Origin: Urechis unicinctus
Lineage: Eukaryota > Annelida > Polychaeta > Xenopneusta > Urechidae
Direction: 5' to 3'
NCBI GenBank assembly: GCA_034190875.2
Contig: JAXDRA010000569.1
Coordinates: 1-64,000, forward strand
Length of the DNA: 64,000 nucleotides
The notes under the pieces are model-generated. The model was not told the DNA's origin. It made no database searches and worked only from the letters and a program-made list of their open reading frames with translations. Positions 14,309 through 26,498 of the stretch are shown piece by piece; positions within the stretch are counted from its first letter, which is position 1; each line of letters begins with the position of its first letter. Made by a program: the position numbers and the translations under genes.

Positions 14309-15084
14309 GAGAAAGTAAAATCTATGGGCTTGTATAACAGCACACCCAGTATTTGTCTTAGGGTGCCTGTGTCCCTGGACACTAGAAATAGCATATAGTG
14401 CTTATATCCAGAGGTACAAGAAGAAACATGATACTCAGCATTAGTGGGTATAATTAAAAATGGTCTGGTTCAGATGATAACTGATGACAAATATTCATGT
14501 ACTGAATGAAAAGATGTAAAGATCTCTTTTTATTGCGGGTTATTCCGATTCACTGCATATCCGCAGTTGGTACAGTGGTGCTGGGGGTATCTAGGCAGAC
14601 ATCATAGAGTGCCACTGCCAGCTTGTGCTGTACTAAAAAATAGAGATGTTTTTCCAAAGGGTGAATCAGTTTATGTTGGTTTCAAATTGCCAGCGTTTAA
14701 ATAATAAAGGGACAAAAAAGCATTGTGTCTTATTCTGTTATTTACATTAAGCTTTGCCCAAAACTATTAGAACCTGTAGATGATACTACACACTGATGAC
14801 AACCAGCAACAAAATTCAGTTAAGGGCGGTTGTAAAGCCAGATTTTCTTGGCCTTTCTTGCATATGCACGCTCTTCGTTAGAGAACTGTTACTCACTGCC
14901 TGTAGTTGCTGGAGTGGGGACTAGCCGGAGGAAATTAACGCAAGTCCTGAAGTAGAGATGCTTATTTGGTTTATTCAGATTTCAACAATGAAGCTCCCTG
15001 GAATCTCGCGGTCCAAATCGTTTCTCTGACTAGGTGATCTCTCCGACTAACCCATCTGGGCTCCTTATAAAGGGTCCCGCGATA
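14309..15084. other. Spacer; possible promoter/LTR-like piece at right end
   Basis: No gene seen. On the minus strand the stretch from about 15,090 down to 14,830 carries a TATA-like TTTATAAGG followed about 110 bp later by AATAAA, an order typical of a retroelement terminal repeat, but no second copy was found in the window, so this is only a suspicion. Confidence 0.35.
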
Positions 15085-16654
15085 AAAAGATTAATTTGTT
15101 TTCTAGTATTGTGATTATGAATGTCAGATGTTTGATTTATTAACTTTATGTTATTGTAATATGAGGGTAGATTGTTGTGACAGTAATTATAATAGAATTT
15201 ATATCTGGACAGTGAAAATAGATCTTCAATTTTCAAGATCTGTAGTTCTTTAAAAAGAGGATCAGTGTGAGCATTGTAGGAGCTGCAGGTAATGATCCGA
15301 ATTATCTTTTTTTGAAGTTTTACAATTCTATTTCCATGTTGACCCCAAAGTAACAAGTTGTAGTTTAGATGTGGTAATATCAGTGAGTTGTAGAGCAATT
15401 TTTTAATATCTAAGGGGAGGAGGTGTTTTAGTTTATTGATAATGCCCATTGTTCGACTAAGTTTGCTATGGATTTTATCAGTATGACTTTTCCAGCTGAG
15501 GTGCTGATCGATGTTGAGGCCCAGGAAGTTGAAATCTTGCACTTGTTTGATTTCTGTGTTATTTATAAGGATCTGGATTCTTGAATGGAATTTTTTGGGT
15601 GGTTTATGAAAAATCATGAATTTGGTCTTGCTTGTGTTAAGGGACAGCTTGTTGTGCATAAGCCAGTTGTTGACATTATTAAGTTCATTGTTTAATGTGT
15701 CTATATTGTATGTAGAATTTCTTGAGTTTAGGGTGGTTGTAAGGGTCGTATCATCCGCATATGTTATGACTTTGAATAAATTTGATGCATTGCAGATGTC
15801 ATTTACATATATCAAGAATAAAAGGGGCCCTAAGATTGATCCCTGAGGCACTCCAGTTGTAAGGGGGAGGAGGTCAGACTGAGCGCCTTCAAAATTTACA
15901 TATTGTTTTCTGTCTTGTAGATAGTTTTTTAATTACTATGCTACTGGTGTTTGTGAATCCATAATAAGTTAGTTTTGAAAGCAGTATGTTATGATCTATT
16001 GTGTCGAAGGCTTTGCTGAGGTCAAGAAATATGCTGATTGGTAGCAAATAATGGTCTAGGTCATTTAGTACAGATTCAATCAGTTCTACTGCTGCTAGTT
16101 CAGTGGAATGCACTTTCCTGAAACCATACTGGTTATCATAGAATAAGTTATGGGTTTGGAAGTACTGATATATTTGTTGGAAAATAATTTTTTCAAATAT
16201 TTTTGTTGGGCGATAGTTATCAAATAAAAATTTATCCCCTTTTTTGAAGATCTGGGAAATATCCCTGTATTGAGGTTTTGGTAGATAATTATGGTAATTG
16301 GTTTGGTGCTTGTTTGAGATGCTTCAAGAGATTTGTTGATATGTTATCATATCCACAACTGTTTTTTCCTTTCAGGTCATTTACAACTTTGGAAATTTAT
16401 GACTCGTTAACATTTTTGAAATTGAAATTGTTCCGTTGTTGCTCCGTTAAGTACAAAGTGAAATCCTCATTTGAAGGTGGGTTTATATTTTTTGTTAAAT
16501 TTGGGCCCAAATTTGTGAAAAATGAGTTAAATTTGTTTGCAATTTCAGTTTTATTGTTTATTTGTGTTCCATTATGTATAAAGTAATCAGGAAGTTTCTC
16601 CTTTTTTCCAGATTTATTTAAAATTTCATTTATGGTTTGCCCTGTTTTTTTCAT
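15030..16654 (-). pseudogene. LINE reverse transcriptase remnant
   Basis: Successive RT blocks are visible: FDNYRP near 16,215, IFEKIIFQQIYQYFQ near 16,180, DLSKAFDTIDHNILLSKL (block with first catalytic Asp) near 16,020, PQGSILGPLLFLIYVNDI near 15,840, then ITYADDTTL (the YADD catalytic box) near 15,765, and the thumb-like LQKKIIRIITCSSYNAHTDP near 15,300. Small deletions and frame changes separate the pieces, including one between FDNYRP and IFEKII and one between the KAFDTID and PQGS blocks. Intact YADD and PQGS motifs suggest a moderately young copy. The last coding residues to 15,030 do not resemble the family and likely belong to the flanking sequence. Confidence 0.85.
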
Positions 16655-17597
16655 GTCTGAGATTGAGTCTTTGAAGCATTTGCCATAATGTCTGGTTTTA
16701 GCTTCTTTTATTGTTTTTTTTCAATATGTGATTGTAACTGGCTAGATTTTGTTTTAAAGTATTGTAGCTATCAGAATTTTGTGGTGTTTTGATTTTAGAT
16801 TTATACAGTTTGTCTCGGTAGCGAATGGATTTGATTATACCATTTGTGATCCACATGTTTTTCTTGTGCTTATATTTGTTGAATCTAACATATTTATGAG
16901 GGAAATGTTTTTCATAACATGACTGAAGAATGTTTTCTACAATATTGTAGTTTGCCTCTGGATCAGCTTTATCATTTTGATTAATTTTGTCACAAATATT
17001 TGCTTGGTGGAGATCATTTAACATGTCCTCGACAGCTGTTTTCTTTTTTGAAGTAATTTTGATAAATTTGGGGTTGTTATTTTTTGTTGTAGTTAATTTA
17101 ATAGAGATGAAATAGGGGTGATGGTCAGAGAGTTTGTTTAACATGACCCCAGCTGATGAATGAAGAGATGCTTTTGTTAATTTACAGAAGAAGTTGTCAA
17201 TAAGTGTACAACATGTGTTTGAGAATCTTGTTGGCCAAGTTATCTTTGGATAAAAACTATGTTCGATCATGGTGTCAAAGAAGTCATTGAAGATATTTTT
17301 TTCTTTTATTTTAAGTAAGTTGATATTGAAATCGCCAGCAAGTATGACTTCTTGTTTGTAATTTTAAGGAAGTACTTTTAAGGAAGATGAAATTTCACTT
17401 GTGAAAGTGTTATAGTTTTCCTCTGAATTTCGAGGGGGTCTGTAGATGTTGCCCAAGATTATGTTATTTGATAGTGTGTCACTATGGATTTCTATGAACT
17501 GGGATTCCCAGATCTCTGAGTGTATGCATATTTGTCTAGGTGTTGCTGCCCCAAGTACCAACGTAAAAAACGGTTGTCCTGAATTTGTTTTATTCAT
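15085..17597 (-). mobile_element. 5'-truncated LINE (Jockey/CR1-like group)
   Basis: Minus-strand remains of a non-LTR retrotransposon with an APE-type endonuclease followed by a reverse transcriptase, the order of the Jockey/CR1/L2 group. The endonuclease N-terminus is missing (5' truncation near 17,597). The reading frame is cut into several pieces by small indels. The C-terminal RT tail runs through an NTRKQINLF block near 15,090, then similarity to the family ends abruptly and unrelated GC-richer sequence follows, so the 3' end looks lost through a rearrangement. No poly-A tail or target duplication was identified. Exact clade placement would need a phylogeny. Confidence 0.85.
16698..17597 (-). 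pseudogene. LINE endonuclease (APE-like) remnant and linker
   Basis: Reads LGNIYRPP, then AGDFNINLL, then a LSDHHPYFI block; these are the conserved N-G/Y-R-P, GDFN and S-D-H catalytic-core motifs of LINE AP-endonucleases. The linker that follows ends with WITNGIIKSIRYRDKLYKS, typical of the segment between endonuclease and RT in Jockey/CR1-type elements. The frame is interrupted around 17,280-17,360 (an in-frame stop after LKVLP), and the first roughly 100 residues of the endonuclease are absent. Confidence 0.8.
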
Positions 17598-18419
17598 AAC
17601 TCACTGACAGTGCCGTGAAACTGGACGTAAACACAAAATAGAAACAATTCCAGAAACCTTTGAGTTACAAAGCACAGACACGCAAATGATTTAAATTTTA
17701 TACCAAGTAAATCTCAACAAATCGAATCAGCAAGGTTTACAGGAAGTAATGTTGTAAAAGTAAAGCAGTTCAAATAAAGAGTAACAAGAGTACAATGATC
17801 TCACAAAAAGGATTACAAATATAAATACCTCGTTGGGAGCTTTCGAACTTAGAGCAACAAAAATGCGTGCGTTGTGCTTCAGTTTTAATTTCGAAATGAA
17901 GGCCCGCCAGGAAGTTCGTTAGCGGATCAATACAAACAGTAATAGTGGGCATTATTGACAAACATGTCTTTTAATTACAACTTCTAACAAAGTAACCATT
18001 TTGACTCACATGGCAATTGATACAATACAATATAACACAGCACAACACATATTCTATCAAGAATTACTGAACATACAGTTAAGTGAAACACGCACTATGT
18101 TTCCAAAATCATTGATACCAGCTAATTCACCATGTGAATCGGTGGCAGAAAATTTCGTCCCTAACAAAATGGCCGAAAACGTTTTTACAGTTTTAAATTG
18201 GCATTTACACTCCCACCCAAATCATAAACAATGATTTCACTAAAACAACTCATCATACACATCAAAAAATCCAACTACAGACATTCAACAAAACAAAATA
18301 GGGGATACAAAATTCAACTCATTGACCTGACTCTCTACTGTTTAGCGGATGTAACAAGAACAATCCACTTGTGTGCAGTCTTTCAATGACGACATGAGGA
18401 GTTTAGCCAGTTTTGGGGT
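17598..18419. other. Spacer between LINE and BEL/Pao element
   Basis: AT-rich sequence with no recognisable gene. It may include untranslated or terminal parts of the BEL/Pao element, but I found no repeat matching the other side of that element. Confidence 0.4.
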
Positions 18420-21400
18420 TGACGAACTAGCCTAGCCCGTCATCTCCAGGGACCGCCTCAATCACTCGAGCTAACTGCCATTGCGTTCTGACAAGTCCTT
18501 CTTCAAGGAGGATGACAACATCTCCTGAAGATATATTTTTTTGGCGCTTTGTCCAAGTTGATCTAGCCTGTAGGGTGTGCAGATACTCCTTTCTCCATCT
18601 ATTCCAGAAGAGGTTTACGAGATACTGCACACGCCTCCATCTCTTTTTCAAGTAGAGGTCTTCCCTTTCAAAACTCCCAGGAGGTGGCATTACAATCCCT
18701 GACTTGAAAGTCAGAAGCTGATTTGGAGACAAGGGCACATGACCTTGACCGTGCAGATTTTCTACCGTTAACGGTCTGCTGTTTACAATGGCCATTGCCT
18801 CGTAGAGAAAGGTGCGTAATGAGGAGACATTAAGGGTTGATCCGGAGTTGTCAAGGATTCCACTCAATACACTTCTTATGGTGCGGATTTGTCTCTCCCA
18901 GACACCACCCATATGACTGGAAGATGGAGGGTTCATCTTGAATTCACAGCCGAAATCGAGCATTTTCTGAGCGATTCTATCACCATCCAGCTCCTTCAAG
19001 GCCTTTTTATTTCATGTTTAGCACCCGACGAAGTTTGTTCCCTGGTCACACCGAATGGTTCTTATGGTACCTCTGAGTGCTATGACACACCTCAGGCCAT
19101 TGATAAATGAATCAGTAGACATGTCATCGAGCAGTTCAATATGAACTGCTCTCATGGCTAGGCAGGTCACAATGAGGCCATACCTCTTAATTTCCTTTCT
19201 TCCTTCCTTTATAACAAAGGGTCCAAAACAGTCAAGTCCACAGTGGGTAAATGGGGGGGATGGCTCAACCCTCTCCTTTGGCAAGTCTGCCATGCGTTGA
19301 CCCAACGGCTGCCCTCGCAGGCGAATGCATTGGACACACTTTCTCACCAAGGAGGAAACAATTTGCCTGCATCCAACAATCCAAAGACCGGCAGTTCGAA
19401 GTGCATTGATGGTAAGGTTTCTTCCTTGATGAGCTGTCTTTTCATGGTAATGTGCAGCTATGAGCAGAGAAAGATGGCTATCCTTTGGAAGTATAACTGG
19501 ATGTTTCACACCATACAGCAAAGAAGCCTTCCTTAGTCGACCTCCCACCCGTAGAACTCCTTGGTCGTCGACGAAGGGATCAAGCTTGGTTAGCTCACGA
19601 AGTTTCTGGTCACTGAATGCCTCTTTTTGGGCGATCTTGCACCCTCCTGATAAGCATGGAAAAGGCTGTAATCAGCTTTCTGTACGTTGAGAACCTATTG
19701 ATTCTGTCCTCGAAGGTGGTATCGATCCTTTGAACACTGCACACAACAGCAAGTTTGACTTCAACATCATCGGAAGAAATATCTGTTTTGATTATTTGGG
19801 GACAGATTTCAGCTTGCCACAAGAACTTTGGACCGGTGAACCAGTTAGACGTAGTCAGCTCATCAGCCGTCAGTCCACGGGAGGTGTGGTCAGCAGGGTT
19901 CTCTGTGGTGTTGACAAATTGCCACTGGTCAGGATGAGATGCCTGAAGAATCCTTTGTACTCTATTTGCCACATACATATGAAATCGTCTTGAAGCATTC
20001 TTGATGTAACCAAGAACAACCTTAGAATCTGTCCAGAAGTATTGAGTCATTTCAGGGTAGTCCAGTTCGGTGTTAAGGGTCTTTGATACCTTTGATGACA
20101 TGGTTGCAGCCTGCAGCTCTAGACGGGGTATCGTTGTGGGCTTGAGAGGTGTGACTCTTGCTTTGGCCATGACTAACGAGCAGTGAATATCACCCTTTGT
20201 ATCTCTCAGACGCACATATGAGCACTGGCCATAACCAGACAAGGATGCATCTGAAAAATGATGTAACTCTGTGGTAGTAGCCGTGCCAAAGTCAGCTGGA
20301 TGGAAGCATCTTGGTATCTTCACAAGCTCCAGCTTCAGCAGCTCTTCTCTCCATTTATCCCACTTTGGTCGCAGCTCTTCTGGGCAAGCTCTGGTCCCAG
20401 TCTAGGTGGTCCTTGCACATTTCTTGCAAAATCTGCCTCCCAGCAAGCAAAGTGGTGAGATGAGCCCAAGTGGGTCGTAGACTGAGGCAATTGTGGCTAG
20501 CACCCCTCTCTTGGTCAGAGGGGAGTCCTTAAGAATGATCCGGTAGGAAAAGCAGTCTGATTCGATACACCACTGCAAACCAAGAGTGTGTTCCACGCAA
20601 CTGTTCTCAGGACCCAGACAAGTCTTGCTCTGTTCAGACCTTTCGGTCTCCGGAATGCTCTTCAGGACTTCTGGGTTGTTGCTGATGAATTTGTGCAGCC
20701 GAAAGATTTCTTGTTTACAAATTGCAATGGTGTTCTGGATAAGACTGACAGCTTCTTCAGCACTAGCTGTGCAAGCAAGACCATCGTCTACATAGAAACC
20801 TTTCTTCAGGAAATTTGCAGCCTCTCCATCCATATACCTGTAGTCCTCAGCAATCTGTTTCAGTGCAAAGTTTGCACAGCCAGGTGACGAAGTGGCGCCA
20901 AAGAGGTGAACTTTCATTTCATAGTCTACTGGGGGGGCACGGAGAGATTGTCATCTGGCCACCACAGGAATCTCAAGTACCTTTGGTGATCTGGCCTGAC
21001 ACGAAATTGATGGTACATCTTCTCGACATCACAGGTGAAGGCAATTGACTCCTTTCGAAATCGAGTCAAGACACCAACAAGCGGATTGACAAGGTCAGGT
21101 CCCTGAAGAAGGTGCTCATTGAGACTTGTGTCATGGTACCGGGCACTGCAGTCAAACACAACCCTGACCTTATGTGGCTTTTTGGGGTGGTACACACCAT
21201 GGTGTGGGATGTACCATGCATGTTCATTGTCAGGATCTTCTGGTGTTACTCTTTCTGCTTCTCCTCGTGCGATAATACCTCTCATGAAGGAGATATAGTG
21301 CTCCTTGTATTGAGGATGGCTCTCAAGTCGCTTCTTAAGGCTCATTGTTCGGTGAAGAGCAGCTTTCCTATTGTTTCTGAGCTTGGGTTCTCCATTCTTG

Positions 21401-23280
21401 AAGGGAAGAGGCATCTCGTAGTACCCATCGTTTCGCTGATTGATTCCTTCTTTGACAATACTGATGAACTTGAAGTCATCCTGAGACATGAGTGTGGAGT
21501 CTTTGTCAACAAAGTCACTTGTCTCCAGTGTTCAGTGGTCTGGATTACGTTCCCTTTCTGGAGAGCTTCTCTGCTGTTTTTCGCCTTAAGTATATCATTT
21601 GCGGCTTCTTTGTCTGCGTGATATTCAGCCTTTTTGTGCTGATAGGTTTGTTCAGCGCTCTGATACCACCGTTCAAACACCCTCATTGGAGCTTCGTATA
21701 GATTTGATAAAGGGTCCTCTTTACCCTTGAACCAGATTTCATTTTGCGCATGCTTTTGTTCTGTCAAGGCATGCTGCTTGTGGTCTTTGGACTTAACCAT
21801 TTCAGCATAGGATTTTTGGCTGGATGCTGTCAGCTTATATTGCATATCCTTGAGCTCTTTAGTTTTATCAACCATGATGCTCTCAAGCTGCTTCACTTCA
21901 CATTCAACTGCAGACAATCTGTCCAATAGTTGTTTCATGTCTTCAGACTCATTAGGTTCTGTGAGGGTCTGTGTAGACATTGGTATGGTGGTATGTTGAC
22001 AGGGAGATGTCTGCGTGCTCATTTCCCGCACACAGTATTGCCGGGGTTTGTTTGTTGATTGGTGGTTAAGCTGTTCACTCAGTTTAACTAATGACATTTT
22101 TACGTCAATGAAGTGTGATTCCATCATTTCCATTGTCCCCCTTTTTTCTTGTTTTAATGGGGATTTCTCTTGAACAGCATGTGGTACATCTGTCACATCA
22201 CTAGTTGTTGAGTCACCTACCAGTGGTCTCTCATTTGAGTTAGTGGAGGTTTTGATTGGCATATCCATATCACTTCCAGGTGTTAGAGAAGTTTCAGGGA
22301 GGTCTAGTTGTTGAAAGGTAGGTTTAGATTGCGGTTGAGCTTCTTCCGTTGATTGCTGTGAAGATAGAATCTCATCTTGCTGGGAAGATAGAATCTCATC
22401 TTGTTTTGCGTCCTAACCTGGAGCTGGAGACTCTTCTAGGTGTTGGTCTGCATTCTGTGATTGCTCCAGATGATGATGTGTATCATGGAGCTCTAGACCT
22501 AATTGAGAGGTCTAAGTAATGTCTGTGACGACCGATTTGTCACCTTTAGACCTAATCTGTCGAGAACAGGCTTTACAGCAATACAGAACATGTGTTGGCT
22601 GGCTGATTGCATCAATTTCAGATTGGGACAGGGTTTCACATTTAAAGTGATTGCTTGTCAGGCACAGAACAGCTTTCGACAGACAGTTCTTGTTACAACT
22701 AATGCATCTGCTGGATGCTTCACCCTTACTGATCTCGAGCTCCGCCAAAGCAGTTGTTAGGTTCTGTCTTAATGATTCAGCATCTTTTTTGTTTTCAAAT
22801 AGGTTGAAGATATGCGGAAGGTCTTTGTTCAAAAAGTCCAAATGGTCCTCACCCGTTGCATGAACTGAATAAGATGAATCAGAGAAATTCAGTGTGTATG
22901 TTCCTCCTTTGGCTTTTGTCATTTGATAGATGCCACAGGTTTGAGAAACGATATCAACAGGGCTGTTTGAGACCTCTATCATGTGCGATTTGTAGAAGTG
23001 GAAAGCAACTGGCTCAAGCTTCTTGTATTGGTGTGGCTTCAGCAGTATATGGTCGTGCTACCATGAGAGTGTTTGATGACCATGGCATCTCTCTTATTGG
23101 TAGCATCATCAGTTGTTTCTGCATCGTTTCATTATCGTCGTCGTCACTAGACTCCGACACAGTCGCACTATGGTTGTTTGATAGTTGTTGGATGGTTTCA
23201 GAGTCTTGGATGGTTTCAGAGTCTTCAGGTACGAAATCCGGGCTATGTGGTTTTTCGCGCGAAGTCGAAGACATGGTTCA
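18420..23280 (-). mobile_element. Fossil BEL/Pao LTR-type retroelement
   Basis: Family: BEL/Pao, minus strand. Parts in transcription order: a Gag-like 5' region (about 23.28-21.8 kb) with an acidic Ser/Asp-rich start, a Cys/His cluster (CISCNKNC ... HFKCE ... YCCKAC) and a coiled-coil-like stretch; a NADAR-like segment (listed separately); reverse transcriptase (about 21.5-20.4 kb; WYIPHHGVYHP, RVVFDCSA and the FYVDDGL catalytic box are BEL/Pao hallmarks); RNase H (about 20.3-19.6 kb; HHFSDASLSGYGQCSYVR, WTDSKVVLGYI); integrase (about 19.55-18.4 kb; HYHEKTAHQGRN zinc-binding start, FTHCGLDCFGPF, core to MGGVWERQIRTIRSVL). No clear aspartic protease was seen. It is broken, with roughly half a dozen breaks, and no matching LTR pair was recognised. 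Moderate age is inferred because motifs remain clear. Confidence 0.92.
21542..21734 (-). other. NADAR-like segment within BEL/Pao element
   Basis: Within the 5' coding region of the retroelement a stretch of about 64 residues reads FKGKEDPLSNLYEAP followed by WYQSAEQTYQHKKA and a helical ILKAKNSREALQKGN. This matches the first half of the NADAR (YbiA-like) fold: F-x-G-x-x-x-P-L-S-N, then the S-A-E-Q-x-Y-Q-x-x-K-A signature, then the A-x-x-I-L...A-x-x-x-G helix. NADAR enzymes act on ADP-ribose/riboflavin-intermediate glycosides. It follows a coiled-coil-like region and lies directly before the reverse transcriptase. Function in a retroelement is unknown; the match is by eye. Confidence 0.6.
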
Positions 23281-24566
23281 GTTTTGTAAGCAATTATCGC
23301 TCACGGATGTTGTAACGAGAAGAATTTCTGGATTATTTGATGGTTCTGTAGTCGTGAACCAACGTTTTTATTCTTAAGGAATAGATCCTATTGAACTTCG
23401 AGTATAGGTTGTCACTTACTGCTATTTGGTCAGTAGATTCATGGCATAGTATTCCAGCTGGGAAATTAGAATCGCCCCGCCATTACGAATCGCCCCGCCA
23501 TTACGGTGATTGTTTAGGACAAGTGCAAGCTACTGTCAGACCAGCATACCTCTATATATGGCAGCCTGACGAGACAAATCTATATGTTATCTGTGAAACA
23601 GCCTTATAAAACTTGAGCCGCCCCACACTGATCACTACCGGCCATGTCAATTTTGTCAACGGGCAAGTGCAAATTCTGTTTTCAAATTCAATACGGAGAC
23701 ATAACTAATGAATTCTAATTCGACTTTCATATGGCAAATGTAAGGATTAGTATACTTACAGATTCTCAAGAAACCATGGATACAAAAACGGTGACGAGTG
23801 TTAGTAAATATCGTTAAATTAGTACGACAGCTATTTCGCGAATAGAAACGGCGTCCGTGGCAACATCTTCTGGTGACATATGACGTCACAGCGCCTTCGT
23901 TCATTTTCGGCGTGTGGTCGGAAAGTTCCGGAATGTGTTGTTTGTTTTTGCTTATTTCTTGTTTATTTTGCGTCGGATCGAAAAAAATAACTGCAAATTA
24001 TTGATCAGAAAATCGTGTTCTATATGATCCCGAAAATTCATATTTTACCCACTACTTGCACTTTAAGCTTTCTCCTCGCTGGCTCCACACTCGGAACATA
24101 CAAGTTGCAGCAATAAGCTATTTGTCAAATTTCGATTTCGCGTGATCTCGTCTTATTGGTGAATCGCGGAGAACCAGACGTTGACTTCTGAACTGCTAGC
24201 TCCGGTCGTAACGGTAACATGAATTTATACCGTCTTGTACTGAACTGCATGAACTTCAATCTAATTTTGATTCAAAGCTTCCTTCGTGTTCTCGTTTGAT
24301 TGGAATGAAATTGGAAGTATATCCTACAAAATGGTGGAGTTGTGTTGCGCACACAGGTGATTAACACACGCTGAGTACTTTGGTATCGGACCCATTAGGC
24401 ATTACCGGTGATTTTGCACCAGGGATTACATATTCCGGATAAAACTACCGATTCTTGTCCACGTACTCGGAGTATCGGAGTACCTGGCTTAAAAACGAAG
24501 CAAGGCCGCCTATAGCTTGAAACCCCTGCGCGGACGTTTCATTGCATAATCCCGGCCCACAGGGAT
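23281..24566. other. Spacer right of BEL/Pao element
   Basis: No gene recognised. It contains a perfect tandem duplication of an 18-bp unit AATCGCCCCGCCATTACG at about 23,471-23,506 and a palindromic CRE-type site TGACGTCA at 23,881-23,888. The 5' untranslated exon implied for the Ig-like gene may lie in this spacer or the next one, but no exon can be drawn. Confidence 0.4.
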
Positions 24567-24571
24567 TGGTA

Positions 24572-25266
24572 TCAGAAGGTAGGTTGAAGATTGAAATATA
24601 TATATTTATCGATCAATGACCCCCGATAGATCGTAGAATCAACCTTATGACCCCGCTACTACTAAAAAAACAACGATCGGACGCATCCCCGGTGGAAAAC
24701 TTCGCAAAATTACTCCCAACCCTATATCATCTCACCCTAGGCAAAGAAACTCCGCCTCTGACAGCTCTGCACTGTTTACTACTTTCTATCTCTCACATCC
24801 GAGATGTAGATGTCATCAGATCATCCAAACACCAGGGGCGAGTTGTCTTGCCTAATCTCACCCCAAACAGCTCGATTCGGTGGGGAAACTTCCATATTTT
24901 TTCTCAACGCACTCGCTCGCCGTGAGCAGACCCTCTCAACGCATATTTGACCATTTTTCGCAACTTCTGCCAGAACTACAGAGCTCAGTTTACAGAAGTC
25001 GCCATTTGTCTCTATTTTTTGTTTTTACAGAATAATCATATAGACGTGCACGACGTCTTATTTATATTACCGTCGTGCAAGGCTAAATAATCATACATAC
25101 GCCGGCCAATGGGAGCACGGGACCAAATTTGCCACGGGGCAAATGGCGATTAGTAGAAGCAGGGTATTAAGATCGATTATATAAATCTTTCTCTCTTCAT
25201 TCTACAATTTATCTGGGGTCATAGATAGATAAATATATATATTTCTATCTACAACCTACCTTCTGA
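24572..25266. mobile_element. Non-autonomous DNA transposon with ~68-bp inverted ends
   Basis: Left end starts TCAGAAGGTAGGTTG (24,572) and right end is its reverse complement, ending CAACCTACCTTCTGA-like at 25,266. The inverted similarity continues about 68 bp inward through a shared ATATATATATTTATC and ATGACCCC core with about 85 to 90 percent identity by eye. Flanks carry the same pentamer TGGTA at 24,567-24,571 and 25,267-25,271, consistent with a 5-bp target duplication. The 695-bp interior has no transposase-like coding sequence; the one open frame (24,647-24,925) shows no family motif. The superfamily cannot be assigned from ends alone. Confidence 0.8.
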
Positions 25267-25271
25267 TGGTA

Positions 25272-26436
25272 ACAAAGACAAATGTGCAGCTAGGCTGAGT
25301 TGAATGCGCACCATGCCATCTTATTGTCATCTGTTTAAATAATCCGAACTGCGTCTGGGCACAACAACTGCCTTGTTGTAGAGATAAACATGTCGACATG
25401 TGCTCATCAATGATGCCACTGCAACTGCAATCATAATGGTAGTCTATGTCAACTGAATACATCACTCTTGATTAAAGGTGGAAATTGTTCATTACCATCA
25501 AAACATGCAAAGAAACCAAACGAGGTCCATGAATACATGGGGGAACTTGGCGAACTGTATCAAGAAGTTCGAAAAATTTCAGAATCGGGCCATAATTGAC
25601 CAAATTTTTTTATGATTTTAAATGTTGGTTTGATGTCCACATATATGCTTATATAAAGTTTGCAATTAGAATGAGCTACACAATGATGTAAATTATGTAA
25701 CAATCAGACCATTATGAATGGAGTTATTCGAGAGACTAATTTTTCACTTCGATGACCTTAATTTCTGGTCAAGGTCAAAACCTCGGTTCTGCGCATTATT
25801 GACGGCTAATGATTGAAGAAAAAAAATTAAAAATAGTTATCTGTATCGCAGGAAAAAAAATGCTGACATACATCCAAACGAACATACAAATCAGACTGAA
25901 CGCCATAACTTCCCTAATGCGAATTTACCAAGTTAATAAAAGGCCCATAACACCTGCAATACTTGTTCAAACCTCCTTATGGGTGTCAACTGACATTCAC
26001 TTTTGGCATTGCTGATTATTATGCAGTGTGTGTTCAGGCTGTTTTATTTAAAAACCAAAGTTAATTGTTGATGCTCTGCATTACCTTTTGACCCATTTGT
26101 AACAAATAATAGAATAACTAGTTCCAAAAATTAAAAAAATACTTACAGTAATTGCTTTCAGGCCAAATATATAGAAATGTGAATTGGGTAGATAATAATT
26201 TACTCTGTCAATTGTAAATTGTTGCTGAGCTTTTGATGCCTATCCAGGATTCTTGTGTATGTGAATAGTGACTTCTGTCTCAAATTGTGCCTCCGAGCAT
26301 GTTTATTCTTTCCCTGTTTGTTTCATGGTGTGTTAGATAAAAAATATATGGCATATTGCAATTAAGTATGGGCATGTTATATGTGTTACTGTTCCTCAAA
26401 TACAAAACATCTTAACTTGTTTACGTTTTCTTGCAG
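25272..26436. other. AT-rich upstream region of the Ig-like gene
   Basis: No coding sequence seen. It ends in the polypyrimidine tract and AG (TTTTCTTGCAG) of the acceptor before the signal-peptide exon, so an upstream 5' untranslated exon must exist, probably within or left of this stretch. Confidence 0.4.
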
Positions 26437-26498
26437 GATGAATATGAAAAGAGTGTTGATGGTGATTGCTTCCTTATGGATCCATTGCGATTGTCAGA
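26437..26498 (+). CDS. Ig-like receptor gene, exon encoding signal peptide
   Basis: Exon bounded by TTGCAG acceptor and GTGAGT donor. Translation starts at 26,438 and reads MNMKRVLMVIASLWIHCDCQ, a basic start, hydrophobic core and small/polar end typical of a cleaved secretory signal peptide. One nucleotide (A) is left at the donor, so the intron is phase 1, matching every downstream exon of this gene. The first ATG of the exon is only one base inside it; the second in-frame Met (residue 3) could also serve. Because the exon has a 3' splice site before the ATG, the gene has at least one untranslated upstream exon. Confidence 0.75.

Noticed and set aside
24647-24925. 92-codon frame inside the 24.6-kb transposon
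   Set aside because: No transposase motif; length expected by chance.
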